Positions 26,552 through 35,191 of a DNA stretch of 64,000 nucleotides are shown here, one piece after another; the first letter of the stretch is position 1; each line of letters begins with the position of its first letter. The stretch lies in assembly GCF_047123815.1 (NCBI RefSeq), contig NZ_CP138920.1, positions 1,178,001 to 1,242,000 of the forward strand, read 5' to 3'. The stretch comes from Maricaulis sp017643475. GTDB taxonomy: Bacteria > Pseudomonadota > Alphaproteobacteria > Caulobacterales > Maricaulaceae. The translations under genes were made by a program, and so were the position numbers. The notes below the pieces were generated by a model, which made no database searches, was not told where the DNA came from, and saw only the letters and a list, made by a program, of their open reading frames with translations.

Positions 26552-28003
26552 TCAGGCCGTGTCGTCTTCCAGGCGCGCCGGTTCATGTTCGATTGCCGGC
26601 AGGTCGGCTCCGCCCTCAGCGGTTGCAAGCAGTTCGTCCGGCAGGGATTTCTTGGTCTGAGCACCGAGCTTCTTGAGCATTTCCGCCTGGCGGATGACAT
26701 TGCCGCGACCAGAGACCAGTTTCGATTTTGCCTCGCCCCAGCTCTGGTGCGCACGATCGATCTGTACGCCAACCTTCTCCAGATCCTCCACAAAACCGTT
26801 GAACTTGTCATAGAGCGCACCGGCGCGCTCGGCGATAGCGCGGGCATTCTGGTTCTGGCGATCAATCGTCCACAGGTTCTGGACCGTGCGCATGGCCATC
26901 ATCAGCGTCGTCGGCGTAGCGATCATCACCCCGCGGGAGAAGGCATCACTCGACAGTTCGGTGTCGTTCTGCAGGGCCAGGGACGCCGCGCCCTCCAGGG
27001 GAATGAACATCACGGTGAAGTTCACGCCTTCATAGAGGGCATCATAATTCTTCTCGCCCAGCGACTTGATATGGGTGCGCACGGAATTGATGTGCGCCTT
27101 CACGGCCGCGCCGCGTTCCGCGTCATCATCGGCATTCACCGCCCGCTCGAAATCCTTGAGCGAGACCTTGGAGTCGATAACCAGACGCTGCTGGCCCGGC
27201 ATCTCGACGACGACGTCCGGACGCAGGCGACGGCCATCCTCGGTGGACTTGGTCTCCTGGGTGAAAAACTCATGCCCCTCGCGCAGGCCAGCCTGTTCCA
27301 GGATACGCGCCAGTACCAGCTCGCCCCAGTCACCCTGGACCTTGGAGGATGAACTCAGCGCCTTGGTCAGGTTCTGCGCCTCTTCGGACATGCGCTTGGC
27401 GTCATTGTGCAGGGTCTGCATCACCGCCTCGATCTTGCTGGTCTGGCCAGACCGGGTCTCGGCATCCTTGTTGACCTGGCTTTCCAGCTTGCCGAGCTGT
27501 TCCCGCAACGGCGTCAGCAGGCGCTGCAGGCCTTCGGCACCCTGTTTGTTCAACTCCTGCCCGGAACTTTTCAGGATCTCGTTCGCGGTCAGCTTGAACG
27601 CCTGGTTCATCTCCTCGCGCGCGGCCTTGAGCTCGGCCAGTCGCGCCTGCTGGTGTTCGCGTTCGGCCTTCTGTTCCGACTGCAATGCGGCAAGCGTTTC
27701 CGACAGGCGCAGCTTTTCTTCCTGGACACCGGTCAGACGTTCAACCGCGGCGTCACGTTCGCGCAGCAACTGGGCTTCCAGTTCGCTGACACGCTCGGCG
27801 CTGGCTTCACCGGAGGTCTCGGCCGCCACACGGGCTGTTTCAGCGGTGTGAACACGCTCGCGAGTCTCGCTGATCTCACTCTCGAGCGCGGCCAGTTTTG
27901 CGCTCGGCCCGCGGCGCGCGAGGACAAAACCCAGACCTGCGCCGGCGAGAAGAGCAGCGGCTGCCGTGGTACCTATCAGGAGAAGCGAATCCATGTCGAA
28001 CAT
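26552..28003 (-). CDS. rmuC: DNA recombination protein RmuC
   Basis: 483 residues. An N-terminal membrane anchor (about 6-27, LLLIGTTAAAALLAGAGLGF) is followed by a long coiled coil (about 35-200, with heptads such as ELEAQLLRERDAAVERL). Then comes the RmuC nuclease-like domain with QGDWGELVLARILEQAGL, RRLRPDVVVEMPG, VIDSKVSLKDFERAV and VMFIPLEGAASLAL. The PD and DSK residues fit the PD-(D/E)xK fold. The family limits DNA inversions and damage-associated rearrangement. The Met at codon 4 is an alternative start. Confidence 0.94.
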   Translation of the reverse strand: MFDMDSLLLIGTTAAAALLAGAGLGFVLARRGPSAKLAALESEISETRERVHTAETARVAAETSGEASAERVSELEAQLLRERDAAVERLTGVQEEKLRLSETLAALQSEQKAEREHQQARLAELKAAREEMNQAFKLTANEILKSSGQELNKQGAEGLQRLLTPLREQLGKLESQVNKDAETRSGQTSKIEAVMQTLHNDAKRMSEEAQNLTKALSSSSKVQGDWGELVLARILEQAGLREGHEFFTQETKSTEDGRRLRPDVVVEMPGQQRLVIDSKVSLKDFERAVNADDDAERGAAVKAHINSVRTHIKSLGEKNYDALYEGVNFTVMFIPLEGAASLALQNDTELSSDAFSRGVMIATPTTLMMAMRTVQNLWTIDRQNQNARAIAERAGALYDKFNGFVEDLEKVGVQIDRAHQSWGEAKSKLVSGRGNVIRQAEMLKKLGAQTKKSLPDELLATAEGGADLPAIEHEPARLEDDTA

Positions 28004-28137
28004 CCGAATCGTTGAACTGGCCTGACCCTAACACGCCCGACCAGACAAAACCTGTCACCCCACCTGAAAACCCTTGCACACGAACAGCCCAGCGCAGATG
28101 CTGGTTTGTCTGATCAGTCTGGCCCAGGGGATCCCGC

Positions 28138-28803
28138 ATGCGCCCACAGGCATTCTACAAATCGGTATTTCACCAGATGGTGCACGAATTCCATCCGCGC
28201 AGCATTCTGGACGTGGGTTGTGGATCCGGCCGCTGGGTCCGTGAATTGCGCGAACAGGATATCAACGCGACCGGCATCGACACCTCGCCCTACGCTCATG
28301 CCACCAACCCCTTTGTGAAGACCGGACGGGCCAGCGATCTGCCGGTCGAGGACCAGTCCTTCGATCTCGTCTGCAGCGAATTCAGCGCTCATCATTTCCG
28401 TGATCTCGCCGGACATCTAAGCGAGGCCTGCCGGGTCGCTACACGTGGCATCGCCATTCTCGACCCCTGGTATGATGACAGCATTCCCTCGCAGCGCTCG
28501 GCCCGGGCACTGGATGAATGGATGAAGGCGATCGACCGCGCGGCGGGCGAGAGCCATCACAATTGCTACAGCGCCCAGGACTTCCTTGCGGCCATGCCGG
28601 ATGATGTCGCTTTCACGCCGCAATTCATCCACTTGCTCAAGCCGGATCCCATCCCGGACGACAAGCTGGACGAGATGATTGATCATCACCGCAAGAAGGC
28701 GCAGTCCGACGAGGCTCAGTCTGCCTTGCCACCGGTGCTCGCGCAGATCGAACAGGACGGGATCAGCCAGGATGGCGCAATTATTTTCATAGCCCGTTTC
28801 TGA
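28138..28803 (+). CDS. Class I SAM-dependent methyltransferase
   Basis: 221 residues. Motif I is ILDVGCGSGRWVREL (SAM-binding), motif II ends the second strand at TGIDTSPYA, and motif IV is FDLVCSEFSAHHF. The C-terminal region is a helical cap. This is the Methyltransf_11 type; the substrate cannot be inferred. RBS AGGGG lies before the ATG. The gene is followed after 59 bases by the acyltransferase on the same strand, so a shared small-molecule or lipid role is possible. Confidence 0.85.
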   Translation: MRPQAFYKSVFHQMVHEFHPRSILDVGCGSGRWVRELREQDINATGIDTSPYAHATNPFVKTGRASDLPVEDQSFDLVCSEFSAHHFRDLAGHLSEACRVATRGIAILDPWYDDSIPSQRSARALDEWMKAIDRAAGESHHNCYSAQDFLAAMPDDVAFTPQFIHLLKPDPIPDDKLDEMIDHHRKKAQSDEAQSALPPVLAQIEQDGISQDGAIIFIARF

Positions 28804-28862
28804 AACGGACAATCCGGCCCCGACTTGCATTCCCCCCCTGCAGGTGAATTGGGAGCCTGTCC

Positions 28863-29981
28863 GTGCACGTCGAAAACGTATCAATCAAGGACATCACGAC
28901 CGAGCAGATCGTGCAATGGAACCGCTGGGCGGCTCCGAATGGCACGCTCGCGAGCCCTTACTTCCGGTTCGAGTTCGCGGAAACCGTTTCCTGGGCGCGT
29001 GAGGATGTGCGGGTCGGCATTATTCGCGATGGTGAGGAAATCCTCGCCTATTTCCCACACCATATGCCCAAGGACGGGATTGCCCGTCCGATCGGTGCGC
29101 CGATGAGCGACTACCAGGGTGTGATTGCTGGCGATTATTCCCGCCTCTCGCTGGATCTGGTCGCAAAGGCTGCCGGCTGTTCCGCCCTGGTCTATGACAA
29201 CTGGTACTGTCCGATGGGTGGCCATCCGGGTGGTCTGCGTGAACGCGATGGTTCCGTGATCGCCGATCTGGGCGAAGGCGCGGACAGCTATTTCGCGCAG
29301 CGCAAGACGGCCTTCAAGGACCATTTCAAGAAATCTGCCCGCCGGCAGCGTGCTGCAGAGCGCGATTTCGGCCCGGTCCGTGTAGAGCTGGGCGATGCGT
29401 CGGGCGAAGCCTTTGCCGCGCTGGTGGACTGGAAGCGTCGCCAATACACCGAAACCGGCAAGCTGGATGTGATGGGCATTCCCTGGGTGCGCCGTGTGCT
29501 GGACGATCTGCGTCGCCGCGAAGGCCAGGAATTTTCCGGCCTGACGGCCTCACTCTGGTTCGGTGATCGCCTGGCCGCCGTCGAGTTCGGACTGGTGGGC
29601 GCGGACATCTATCACTCCTGGTTCCCGGCCTATGATCCGGACCTTGCCAAATACTCGCCCGGCCTCCTGCTGCTGCACGGCCTGTTCGAACAGGCACAGG
29701 ATCGTGGGCTGCAACGCATCGATCTGGGTCGCGGTGGCGCGCACTACAAGAAGTATTATGCCAGTTACGAAGTCGCACTGGACAGCGGTCGCTTCCTGCG
29801 CCCGGGGTTGGCAGCACTGGGCATTCGGGGATGGGAATACGCAGAGACAGCGGCCTCGATACTGCCGAGCAAGATCGCGCAGGTCCCCTGCCGCGCACGG
29901 CGTCGCTGGGCCCAGATCAGTGCATTTGAAACACAATTCTCATCACGAATTAACTCCTTCGCGAGCGCGTTCAGCCTTTAG
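28863..29981 (+). CDS. FemAB/CelD-like GNAT-fold acyltransferase
   Basis: 372 residues with a GTG start and GGGAG about 9 bases upstream. The second half has the Acetyltransf_6 pattern: KKSARRQRAAERDFGPV, SLWFGDRLAAVEFGLV, a YHSWFPAYDPDLAKYSPG stretch, and LQRIDLGRGGAHYKKYY. The last is the hallmark of CelD/BcsL-type enzymes linked to exopolysaccharide or lipid A modification. There is no signal peptide; it should act in the cytoplasm. The acceptor is unknown. Confidence 0.83.
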   Translation: MHVENVSIKDITTEQIVQWNRWAAPNGTLASPYFRFEFAETVSWAREDVRVGIIRDGEEILAYFPHHMPKDGIARPIGAPMSDYQGVIAGDYSRLSLDLVAKAAGCSALVYDNWYCPMGGHPGGLRERDGSVIADLGEGADSYFAQRKTAFKDHFKKSARRQRAAERDFGPVRVELGDASGEAFAALVDWKRRQYTETGKLDVMGIPWVRRVLDDLRRREGQEFSGLTASLWFGDRLAAVEFGLVGADIYHSWFPAYDPDLAKYSPGLLLLHGLFEQAQDRGLQRIDLGRGGAHYKKYYASYEVALDSGRFLRPGLAALGIRGWEYAETAASILPSKIAQVPCRARRRWAQISAFETQFSSRINSFASAFSL

Positions 29982-30047
29982 GCCATTGCCCCCTTTTCTC
30001 TCTTGCAAAGCAGACCTATTTTCTGGTCAGCATCCAGGGAGTTTTTC

Positions 30048-31178
30048 ATGCGCATCGCCACTGCTTGTCTCGTTCTGGCCACTCTCGGCACCCAGGCTCA
30101 TGCCCAGCCGGTTCTGGTCGAATCCGAAGTTGCAGATTTTTCGGTCGTTGAAGTCGCGACTGGTCTGGAATTCCCCTGGTCCATCGCACCGCTGGACGCG
30201 GGCAATCTCCTGGTGACCGAGCGCGAAGGCCGGCTCAACCATGTCAATGTCACCTCCGGTGAAGTCACCGCGATCCGTGGCCTGCCGGATGATATCCTGG
30301 TCAGCGGACAGGGCGGTTTGTTGGGCGTCGCGATCCACCCGGATTTTGACCAGAACCGCCTCGTCTATTTTGCCTATTCAAAAGGGACCGAACGCGCCAA
30401 CCGCACCTCGCTGGCCCGCGGCCGCCTGTCCGAGGACATGAGCACGCTGGAAGCGGTCGAGACCATCTTCGATGTGAATTTCGATAAACGGCGCGGTTAT
30501 CATTTCGGCGGCCGGGTCCAGTTTATGGACGATCTGTCCGTGCTGCTGACCACGGGTGATGGCTACATGCACATGAATGAGTCCCAGAACCTGGAGAACC
30601 ACATCGGTACGATCGTGCGCGTCAATGATGATGGCAGCGTACCCTTCGACAATCCGTTCGCGACGACGGCCGCAGCCCAGCCCGAGATTTACTCCTACGG
30701 CCACCGCAATGTGCAGGGCATCGCCATCCACCCGGAAACCCGCCGCGCCTGGGCGCATGAACACGGGCCGCGCGGCGGTGACGAGATCAATATCATCCGA
30801 CCGGGCGACAATTACGGCTGGCCGCTGGTCACCTACGGCATCGACTATGATGGTTCGATTATCTCCGAGGAGAGCGAAGGCCCTGGCTTTACAAGCCCGG
30901 TCTGGCAATGGACGCCATCACTCGCACCGTCCGGCATGGCCTTCTATTCCGGCGATCAATTCCCGGGCTGGGAAGGCGATCTGCTGGTAGCGACACTCGC
31001 TGGTTCCACACTGCTTCGCTACGAGGTCGACAATGACTCTGTGCTGACTGAGGAACGCATGCTGTCGGACCTGGGACAGCGTCTCCGCGATGTGGCCATA
31101 GGCGTCGACGGTTATGTCTATCTGGCCGTTGATGATCTGGACGGGCGCATCCTGCGACTGGAACCAGTGGTCAACTAG
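30048..31178 (+). CDS. PQQ-dependent soluble sugar dehydrogenase (YliI/Asd type)
   Basis: 376 residues from ATG 30048 (MRIATACLVLATLG), with GGGAG upstream; signal peptide ends at TQAHAQ. The beta-propeller carries FPWSIAPLDAGNLLVTERE, GQGGLLGVAIHPDF and HEHGPRGGDEINIIRPGDNY, and each matches soluble glucose/aldose dehydrogenases with calcium and PQQ sites. It oxidises aldoses in the periplasm. Whether the cell makes PQQ cannot be judged here. Its stop shares CTAG with the convergent transporter gene. Confidence 0.91.
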   Translation: MRIATACLVLATLGTQAHAQPVLVESEVADFSVVEVATGLEFPWSIAPLDAGNLLVTEREGRLNHVNVTSGEVTAIRGLPDDILVSGQGGLLGVAIHPDFDQNRLVYFAYSKGTERANRTSLARGRLSEDMSTLEAVETIFDVNFDKRRGYHFGGRVQFMDDLSVLLTTGDGYMHMNESQNLENHIGTIVRVNDDGSVPFDNPFATTAAAQPEIYSYGHRNVQGIAIHPETRRAWAHEHGPRGGDEINIIRPGDNYGWPLVTYGIDYDGSIISEESEGPGFTSPVWQWTPSLAPSGMAFYSGDQFPGWEGDLLVATLAGSTLLRYEVDNDSVLTEERMLSDLGQRLRDVAIGVDGYVYLAVDDLDGRILRLEPVVN

Positions 31179-31897
31179 CCGCGGAAATCGAACAGCTTGC
31201 GATCCGTCGCTATGTTCCGGAGCAGGTAGACAACGGGTGTGTCCAGAAAGGCCACCGAGACCTTCACCAGGACCTGACCAAGAACGATACTGGCCACGGC
31301 GGCCAAGGGCATGGTTCCGCCGAACGCGACCGTGACGAACACGATCGAGTTGAGGACCTGCGAGACAGTCGTGGAAATGTTATTGCGCAGCCAAAGGCGG
31401 TTCTTGCCTTTCTCGCGATGCTTGAGGTGATGGAAGATAAAGACATCTGACAGGGCACTCAGGCCAAAGGCCACAACACCGGCCAGATTGATCCGCATCG
31501 ACGCCCCCAGCACGCTTTCAAACGCGGCATCGCGTTCCGGCGCCCAGCTATCGGCGATGCCTATAAAGGGAAAGACATCCTCCCCGCCCAGTGCGTAGCC
31601 GATCAGGATGAACATCACAAAGCGCATGACGAGGCCTGCATAGACCGTCATCAGGGCGAATGACCTGCCCCAGACTTCCGAGATAACATCCGTCGCCAGA
31701 TAGGTCAGGCCGAAGGCAACCGAGCCCGCCGGGACCAGCACGACAAGGGGGCCGAAATGGAAGCTCTGGATCTTAACGGCGGTGATCGCGGCCAGGACCA
31801 GGGAGACCATGAACAGGCCGATGCAGAAGAAGAGTACGAAGTCCTTGCGATTGACGGCAAGTTCCCGCGTCGTCTTTGGATCGAGAGGATTGCTCAC
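31175..31897 (-). CDS. yhhQ: Queuosine precursor transporter (YhhQ/VUT family)
   Basis: 240 residues if the GTG at 31897 is used (GAGG 6 bases upstream); a GTG four codons earlier is the alternative. About six hydrophobic helices and family motifs are present: FGLTYLATDVISEVWGR, in which the D-E pair is conserved, RINLAGVVAFGLSALSD and RNNISTTVSQVLNS. YhhQ imports 7-cyano-7-deazaguanine for queuosine tRNA modification. Convergent with the PQQ dehydrogenase. Confidence 0.88.
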   Translation of the reverse strand: MSNPLDPKTTRELAVNRKDFVLFFCIGLFMVSLVLAAITAVKIQSFHFGPLVVLVPAGSVAFGLTYLATDVISEVWGRSFALMTVYAGLVMRFVMFILIGYALGGEDVFPFIGIADSWAPERDAAFESVLGASMRINLAGVVAFGLSALSDVFIFHHLKHREKGKNRLWLRNNISTTVSQVLNSIVFVTVAFGGTMPLAAVASIVLGQVLVKVSVAFLDTPVVYLLRNIATDRKLFDFRG

Positions 31898-31959
31898 GCG
31901 GGGCCTCACTCAGCGCCGAAACTTCGAGTTGAGAACTAACGTGATTCCTATCGGATGAT

Positions 31960-32565
31960 TCAGACCGTGGACCGGCTCTTGAAAGCGGCTGCGAGTGTGC
32001 CGTCGTCCAGATAGTCCAGTTCGCCGCCTACAGGCACGCCTCGCGCCAGCGACGTCACCTGGACACCGGCAGCGTCCAGCCGATCTGCCAGGTAGTGCGC
32101 GGTAGTCTGCCCGTCGACGGTCGCATTGAGCGCCAGCACGATTTCGGTGACTTCGGAACGCTCGGCGCGTTCGATCAGCTTGGCGATATTGAGATCTTCC
32201 GGGCGCACACCGTCCAGCGCCGACAACACGCCACCCAGCACATGGTACCGTCCCTTGAAAGCGCCAGCCCGCTCCAGCGCCCACAGATCGCCGACTGTCT
32301 CGACCACACAGATTGCGTTTTCGGCTCGATTGGGGGCCGAACAGACCGCACAGGGATCGCTGACATCCATGTTTCCACATTCACTGCAGGCCGAGATCTT
32401 GTCCGCGGCGTCGGCCAGCGCGTCGGCCAACGGACGCATCAACGCATCCCGGCGCCCCAGCAAGTGCAGGGCCGCGCGCCGCGCGGAACGCGGGCCCAGG
32501 CCTGGCATTTTGGACAGGAGATTGATCAGTCGCTCGATCTCGGGACCGGCTGAGGCAGTACGCAT
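31960..32565 (-). CDS. recR: Recombination protein RecR
   Basis: 201 residues. There is an N-terminal HhH region (INLLSKMPGLGPRSARRAAL), a four-cysteine zinc finger CSECGNMDVSDPCAVC, and the TOPRIM domain with CVVETVGDLWALERAGAF and YHVLGGVLSALDGV. RecR with RecO and RecF loads RecA at gaps. The gene is 9 bases downstream of ybaB in the conserved dnaX-ybaB-recR order. Confidence 0.97.
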   Translation of the reverse strand: MRTASAGPEIERLINLLSKMPGLGPRSARRAALHLLGRRDALMRPLADALADAADKISACSECGNMDVSDPCAVCSAPNRAENAICVVETVGDLWALERAGAFKGRYHVLGGVLSALDGVRPEDLNIAKLIERAERSEVTEIVLALNATVDGQTTAHYLADRLDAAGVQVTSLARGVPVGGELDYLDDGTLAAAFKSRSTV

Positions 32566-32574
32566 GGGTAATTC

Positions 32575-32898
32575 CTAGAACGGCAGGGACATGCCCGGTG
32601 GCAATTGCAGCCCGGCGGTCGCGTCCTGCATGAGCTCTTTCTGCTTGTCTTCCGCCTTGCGGCGCGCCTCGTTATGGGCCGCCAGAACCAGGTCTTCCAG
32701 TATTTCAGGCTCGGACGGATCAATCATGGTCGGATCAATGCGCAGGGCCTTCATATCGCCCTTGGCCGTCAGCGTGACCGCGACCATGCCGCCGCCCGCC
32801 TCACCCGTGACAAGGGCCTCGTCGAGCGCAGCCTGGGCCTCAGCCATCTTCTCTTGCATGGCCTGAGCCTGTTTCATCAGTCCCATCAGGTCTTTCAC
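32575..32898 (-). CDS. ybaB: YbaB/EbfC family nucleoid-associated protein
   Basis: 107 residues. The N-terminal KDLMGLMKQAQAMQEKMAEA is the family's helix, and GGMVAVTLTAKGDMKALRID is the beta-sheet. The dimer binds DNA and shapes the nucleoid. The GTG start overlaps the dnaX stop (GTGA, 4 bases). The name is by homology and conserved neighbours. Confidence 0.95.
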   Translation of the reverse strand: MKDLMGLMKQAQAMQEKMAEAQAALDEALVTGEAGGGMVAVTLTAKGDMKALRIDPTMIDPSEPEILEDLVLAAHNEARRKAEDKQKELMQDATAGLQLPPGMSLPF

Positions 32899-34661
32899 GC
32901 TCGGTTCTCCGTACTTTCAATCTGTTCGGCATCATCGCCGGATTCGACCGGTTTCGGATCCCGGATTTTCACCAGTTCCGCACCCGGGAAAAGTTCCATC
33001 GCCTCAACGACCGCCGGATCGCGATGCGCCGCATCTACCCGTTCCTGCTTGAGACGAAGCTTGCGCTCGGCCCAGGTCTCTCCGCCCTCCTGCCCAGGGT
33101 CTGCGAGAATGGCCCAGCGATCACCCGTCCACTCCAGCAAACGTTTGGCCAGCCGCTGGGCGAGATCGGTGGGCGCTTCTTCGACGGGCTGGAAGGTGAA
33201 GGCACAGGCTTGCACAGCGACCGGACGGACAAATCGCTCCACGTCAGACTGCAGCCCGATATCGCGCTTGGCCTGAAGCAGGGCGATCAATTCCTCGAAA
33301 TCATGCGGACCGTTTCCGGCAGATGGTTCCGAAGCGACCGGGCTTGCCTGGGCGACCGGTTGGGATGGCGCCGGTCTCGCCTCAGGCTTTCCCGGCGCCT
33401 CCGGCGGCACCGTGGCGGGCGGTGTCGACGCCAGCAATCGCGCGGCATCCTCCGGCGGGGGCAACATCGCGGCAGAGATCAGACGCAACAGCGTCATCTC
33501 GGCAGCAGACAATGCATCGGGAGCCTGGCGAATATCATCCAGCGCCGTCAGCAGAATGCGCCAATATCGCGTCAGCTGGCCCAGCGTCATGCGTTCGGAC
33601 AGGTTTGCGAGACGCTCGATCGTCTCGGCGGCCTCGCCCAGGTCCGCGGATTTGCCAACGGCCTTCACCCGGGAAAGCGAGTGCACATAGTCCAGCAGAT
33701 CGCGCGTGATGACGATCGGATCGCCACCGGCATCATACAGCGAGGCCAGCTCGTCGAGCGCGTCCGATGTGCGCCCGCTCAGCGCATGTTCCAGCAGATC
33801 CAGCACGCGAGCTCGGTCTGCCAGACCGAGCATGTTGCGAACATCCTCGGCACCGACCGGCGCATCCTGGTCACCGCCCTGGACTATGGCCTGGTCCAGC
33901 AGGGAGAGCGCGTCACGCACCGAGCCTTCGGCCGCGCGGGCGATCAGCGAGAGACCGTCGCGATCGACCGAAGCATGCTCCAGACCGCAGATACGATCGA
34001 GATGATCGGTGAGAACCTCGCGATCAATACGCTTGAGGTCAAAACGCTGGCAGCGCGACAACACAGTCACCGGCACCTTGCGGATCTCGGTCGTCGCAAA
34101 GATGAACTTGGCGTGCGAAGGCGGTTCTTCCAGCGTCTTAAGCAGGGCGTTGAAGGCGGAGGTCGACAGCATGTGGACCTCGTCGATGATGTAGACCTTG
34201 TAGCGGCCCGACACCGGCGCGTAACGCACACCTTCCAGGATCTCGCGGATATCGCCGACACCCGTGCGCGAGGCGGCGTCCATTTCCATCACATCGACAT
34301 GAGCCGAGCGCGCAATGGCATCGCAATGCACACCGCGCTGCTTGAGCTCCATGTGCGGAGCGTCGATCTCGTCCGTCGTGTAGTTCAAGGCCCGTGCGAT
34401 CAGACGCGCCGTGGTGGTCTTGCCCACCCCGCGCACCCCGGTCAGCATATAGGCGTGAGCGATCCGGCCCGCCGCAAACGCATTGGTGAGCGTACGAACC
34501 ATGGCCTCCTGGCCTATCAGGTCCTCGAATGTGTCGGGTCGGTACTTGCGTGCCAGCACCTGATAGCTGGCATCAGCCTCTGCCGCAGGCAGGTCGAGCC
34601 CCGGCATGAGCGCTTCCTCCGCCGCTCCGGCGTCGTCATTCTGGAGCAGCGTATCGTCCAT
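32895..34661 (-). CDS. dnaX: DNA polymerase III subunit gamma/tau
   Basis: 588 residues from ATG 34661 (MDDTLLQNDDAG); a 44-residue longer frame would run into the SRP RNA gene. Walker A is GVRGVGKTTTARLIARAL, Walker B is YIIDEVHMLS, and the sensor region ATTEIRKVPVTVLSRCQRF is intact. The usual four-cysteine zinc module between them is degenerate, with one Cys left (RGVHCDAI). The clamp-loader AAA+ domain covers about 30-380, followed by a Pro/Ala-rich linker and the tau C-terminal domain. Stop overlaps ybaB by 4 bases. Confidence 0.96.
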   Translation of the reverse strand: MDDTLLQNDDAGAAEEALMPGLDLPAAEADASYQVLARKYRPDTFEDLIGQEAMVRTLTNAFAAGRIAHAYMLTGVRGVGKTTTARLIARALNYTTDEIDAPHMELKQRGVHCDAIARSAHVDVMEMDAASRTGVGDIREILEGVRYAPVSGRYKVYIIDEVHMLSTSAFNALLKTLEEPPSHAKFIFATTEIRKVPVTVLSRCQRFDLKRIDREVLTDHLDRICGLEHASVDRDGLSLIARAAEGSVRDALSLLDQAIVQGGDQDAPVGAEDVRNMLGLADRARVLDLLEHALSGRTSDALDELASLYDAGGDPIVITRDLLDYVHSLSRVKAVGKSADLGEAAETIERLANLSERMTLGQLTRYWRILLTALDDIRQAPDALSAAEMTLLRLISAAMLPPPEDAARLLASTPPATVPPEAPGKPEARPAPSQPVAQASPVASEPSAGNGPHDFEELIALLQAKRDIGLQSDVERFVRPVAVQACAFTFQPVEEAPTDLAQRLAKRLLEWTGDRWAILADPGQEGGETWAERKLRLKQERVDAAHRDPAVVEAMELFPGAELVKIRDPKPVESGDDAEQIESTENRA

Positions 34662-34690
34662 GCGATCTCTTGGGCTGGAGGAACGAATTA

Positions 34691-34797
34691 GAGGTGGAAG
34701 ACCGGACAGCGACCCGAACGGAAACTCGTTACGGCTGCTTCCTTCCGGACCTGACCGGGTTGGCGAGGCGCTCGTCCACCGCCGATCTTCCACCCCC
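34691..34797 (-). ncRNA. ffs: Signal recognition particle RNA (4.5S type)
   Basis: The minus strand carries the invariant domain IV core GTCAGGTCCGGAAGGAAGC, which contains the GGAA tetraloop. The ends pair through GGTGGAAGA and TCTTCCACC to close a hairpin of about 107 nt. The RNA forms SRP with Ffh. It sits just upstream of dnaX, a known alphaproteobacterial arrangement. Confidence 0.95.
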
Positions 34798-34826
34798 TAT
34801 ATCGCGCGCCAGAGCCTGGACCGCAA
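34798..34826 (-). promoter_or_regulatory. Probable promoter of the SRP RNA
   Basis: On the minus strand TTGCGG (34826-34821) is followed after 17 bp by GATATA (34803-34798). The RNA 5' end, set by its terminal stem, lies a few bases downstream, as expected. Confidence 0.5.
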
Positions 34827-34835
34827 GGGGCTGCA

Positions 34836-35063
34836 TCACTGATGACTGACCGGGAGGGCTTCACTCGCTGCAGCCGCGCCTCGCAGGAAGGCCTCATGAT
34901 CATCCAGCAGCTCGACGAGACCCGTCTCATCGCCCGTCGCCAGCAGCAATTCACGCCAATAGGCCAGGACATTGATCTGGGTTGCCAACCAATCGCGAAC
35001 GGCGTGTTCGGTCCGGGTCGCGGCGGGGGTCATGTTCGGGCAGGAATAGTTCGCGATGTTCAT
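34836..35063 (-). CDS. Hypothetical protein, 75 aa
   Basis: Starts MNIANYSCPNMTPAATRTEH with a strong RBS (GGAGGTGACAG immediately before the ATG). The protein is a soluble, helical, Leu/Ala-rich chain (WLATQINVLAYWRELLLATG, LVELLDDHEAFLRGAAAA) without signal or membrane segment. I do not recognise a family. It is just upstream of the SRP RNA on the same strand and divergent from nudC. The clear RBS and normal codon use are the support. Confidence 0.62.
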   Translation of the reverse strand: MNIANYSCPNMTPAATRTEHAVRDWLATQINVLAYWRELLLATGDETGLVELLDDHEAFLRGAAAASEALPVSHQ

Positions 35064-35191
35064 CTGTCACCTCCAGCACCAGATTGTTGCGACTCATTCT
35101 CAAAAGCAAGATCTTTCTTGCCGGTCCGGTGAAAGCAATGGTGGAAAATCTCGCTGCTCCACCCCACATTGCGCCCGAACGAGGAGATGCC

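Noticed and set aside
27995..28015. LexA-type box (GAAC pair) upstream of rmuC
   Set aside because: Two GAAC copies are present but 12 bases apart, not the 7 required for the alphaproteobacterial SOS box.
33024..34691. A 555-codon open frame opposite dnaX
   Set aside because: Antisense shadow; no domain pattern, while the other strand has complete Walker motifs.
34662..34793. A longer dnaX start that would add 44 residues
   Set aside because: It runs through the SRP RNA gene and has no family similarity; the ATG at 34661 is the natural start.
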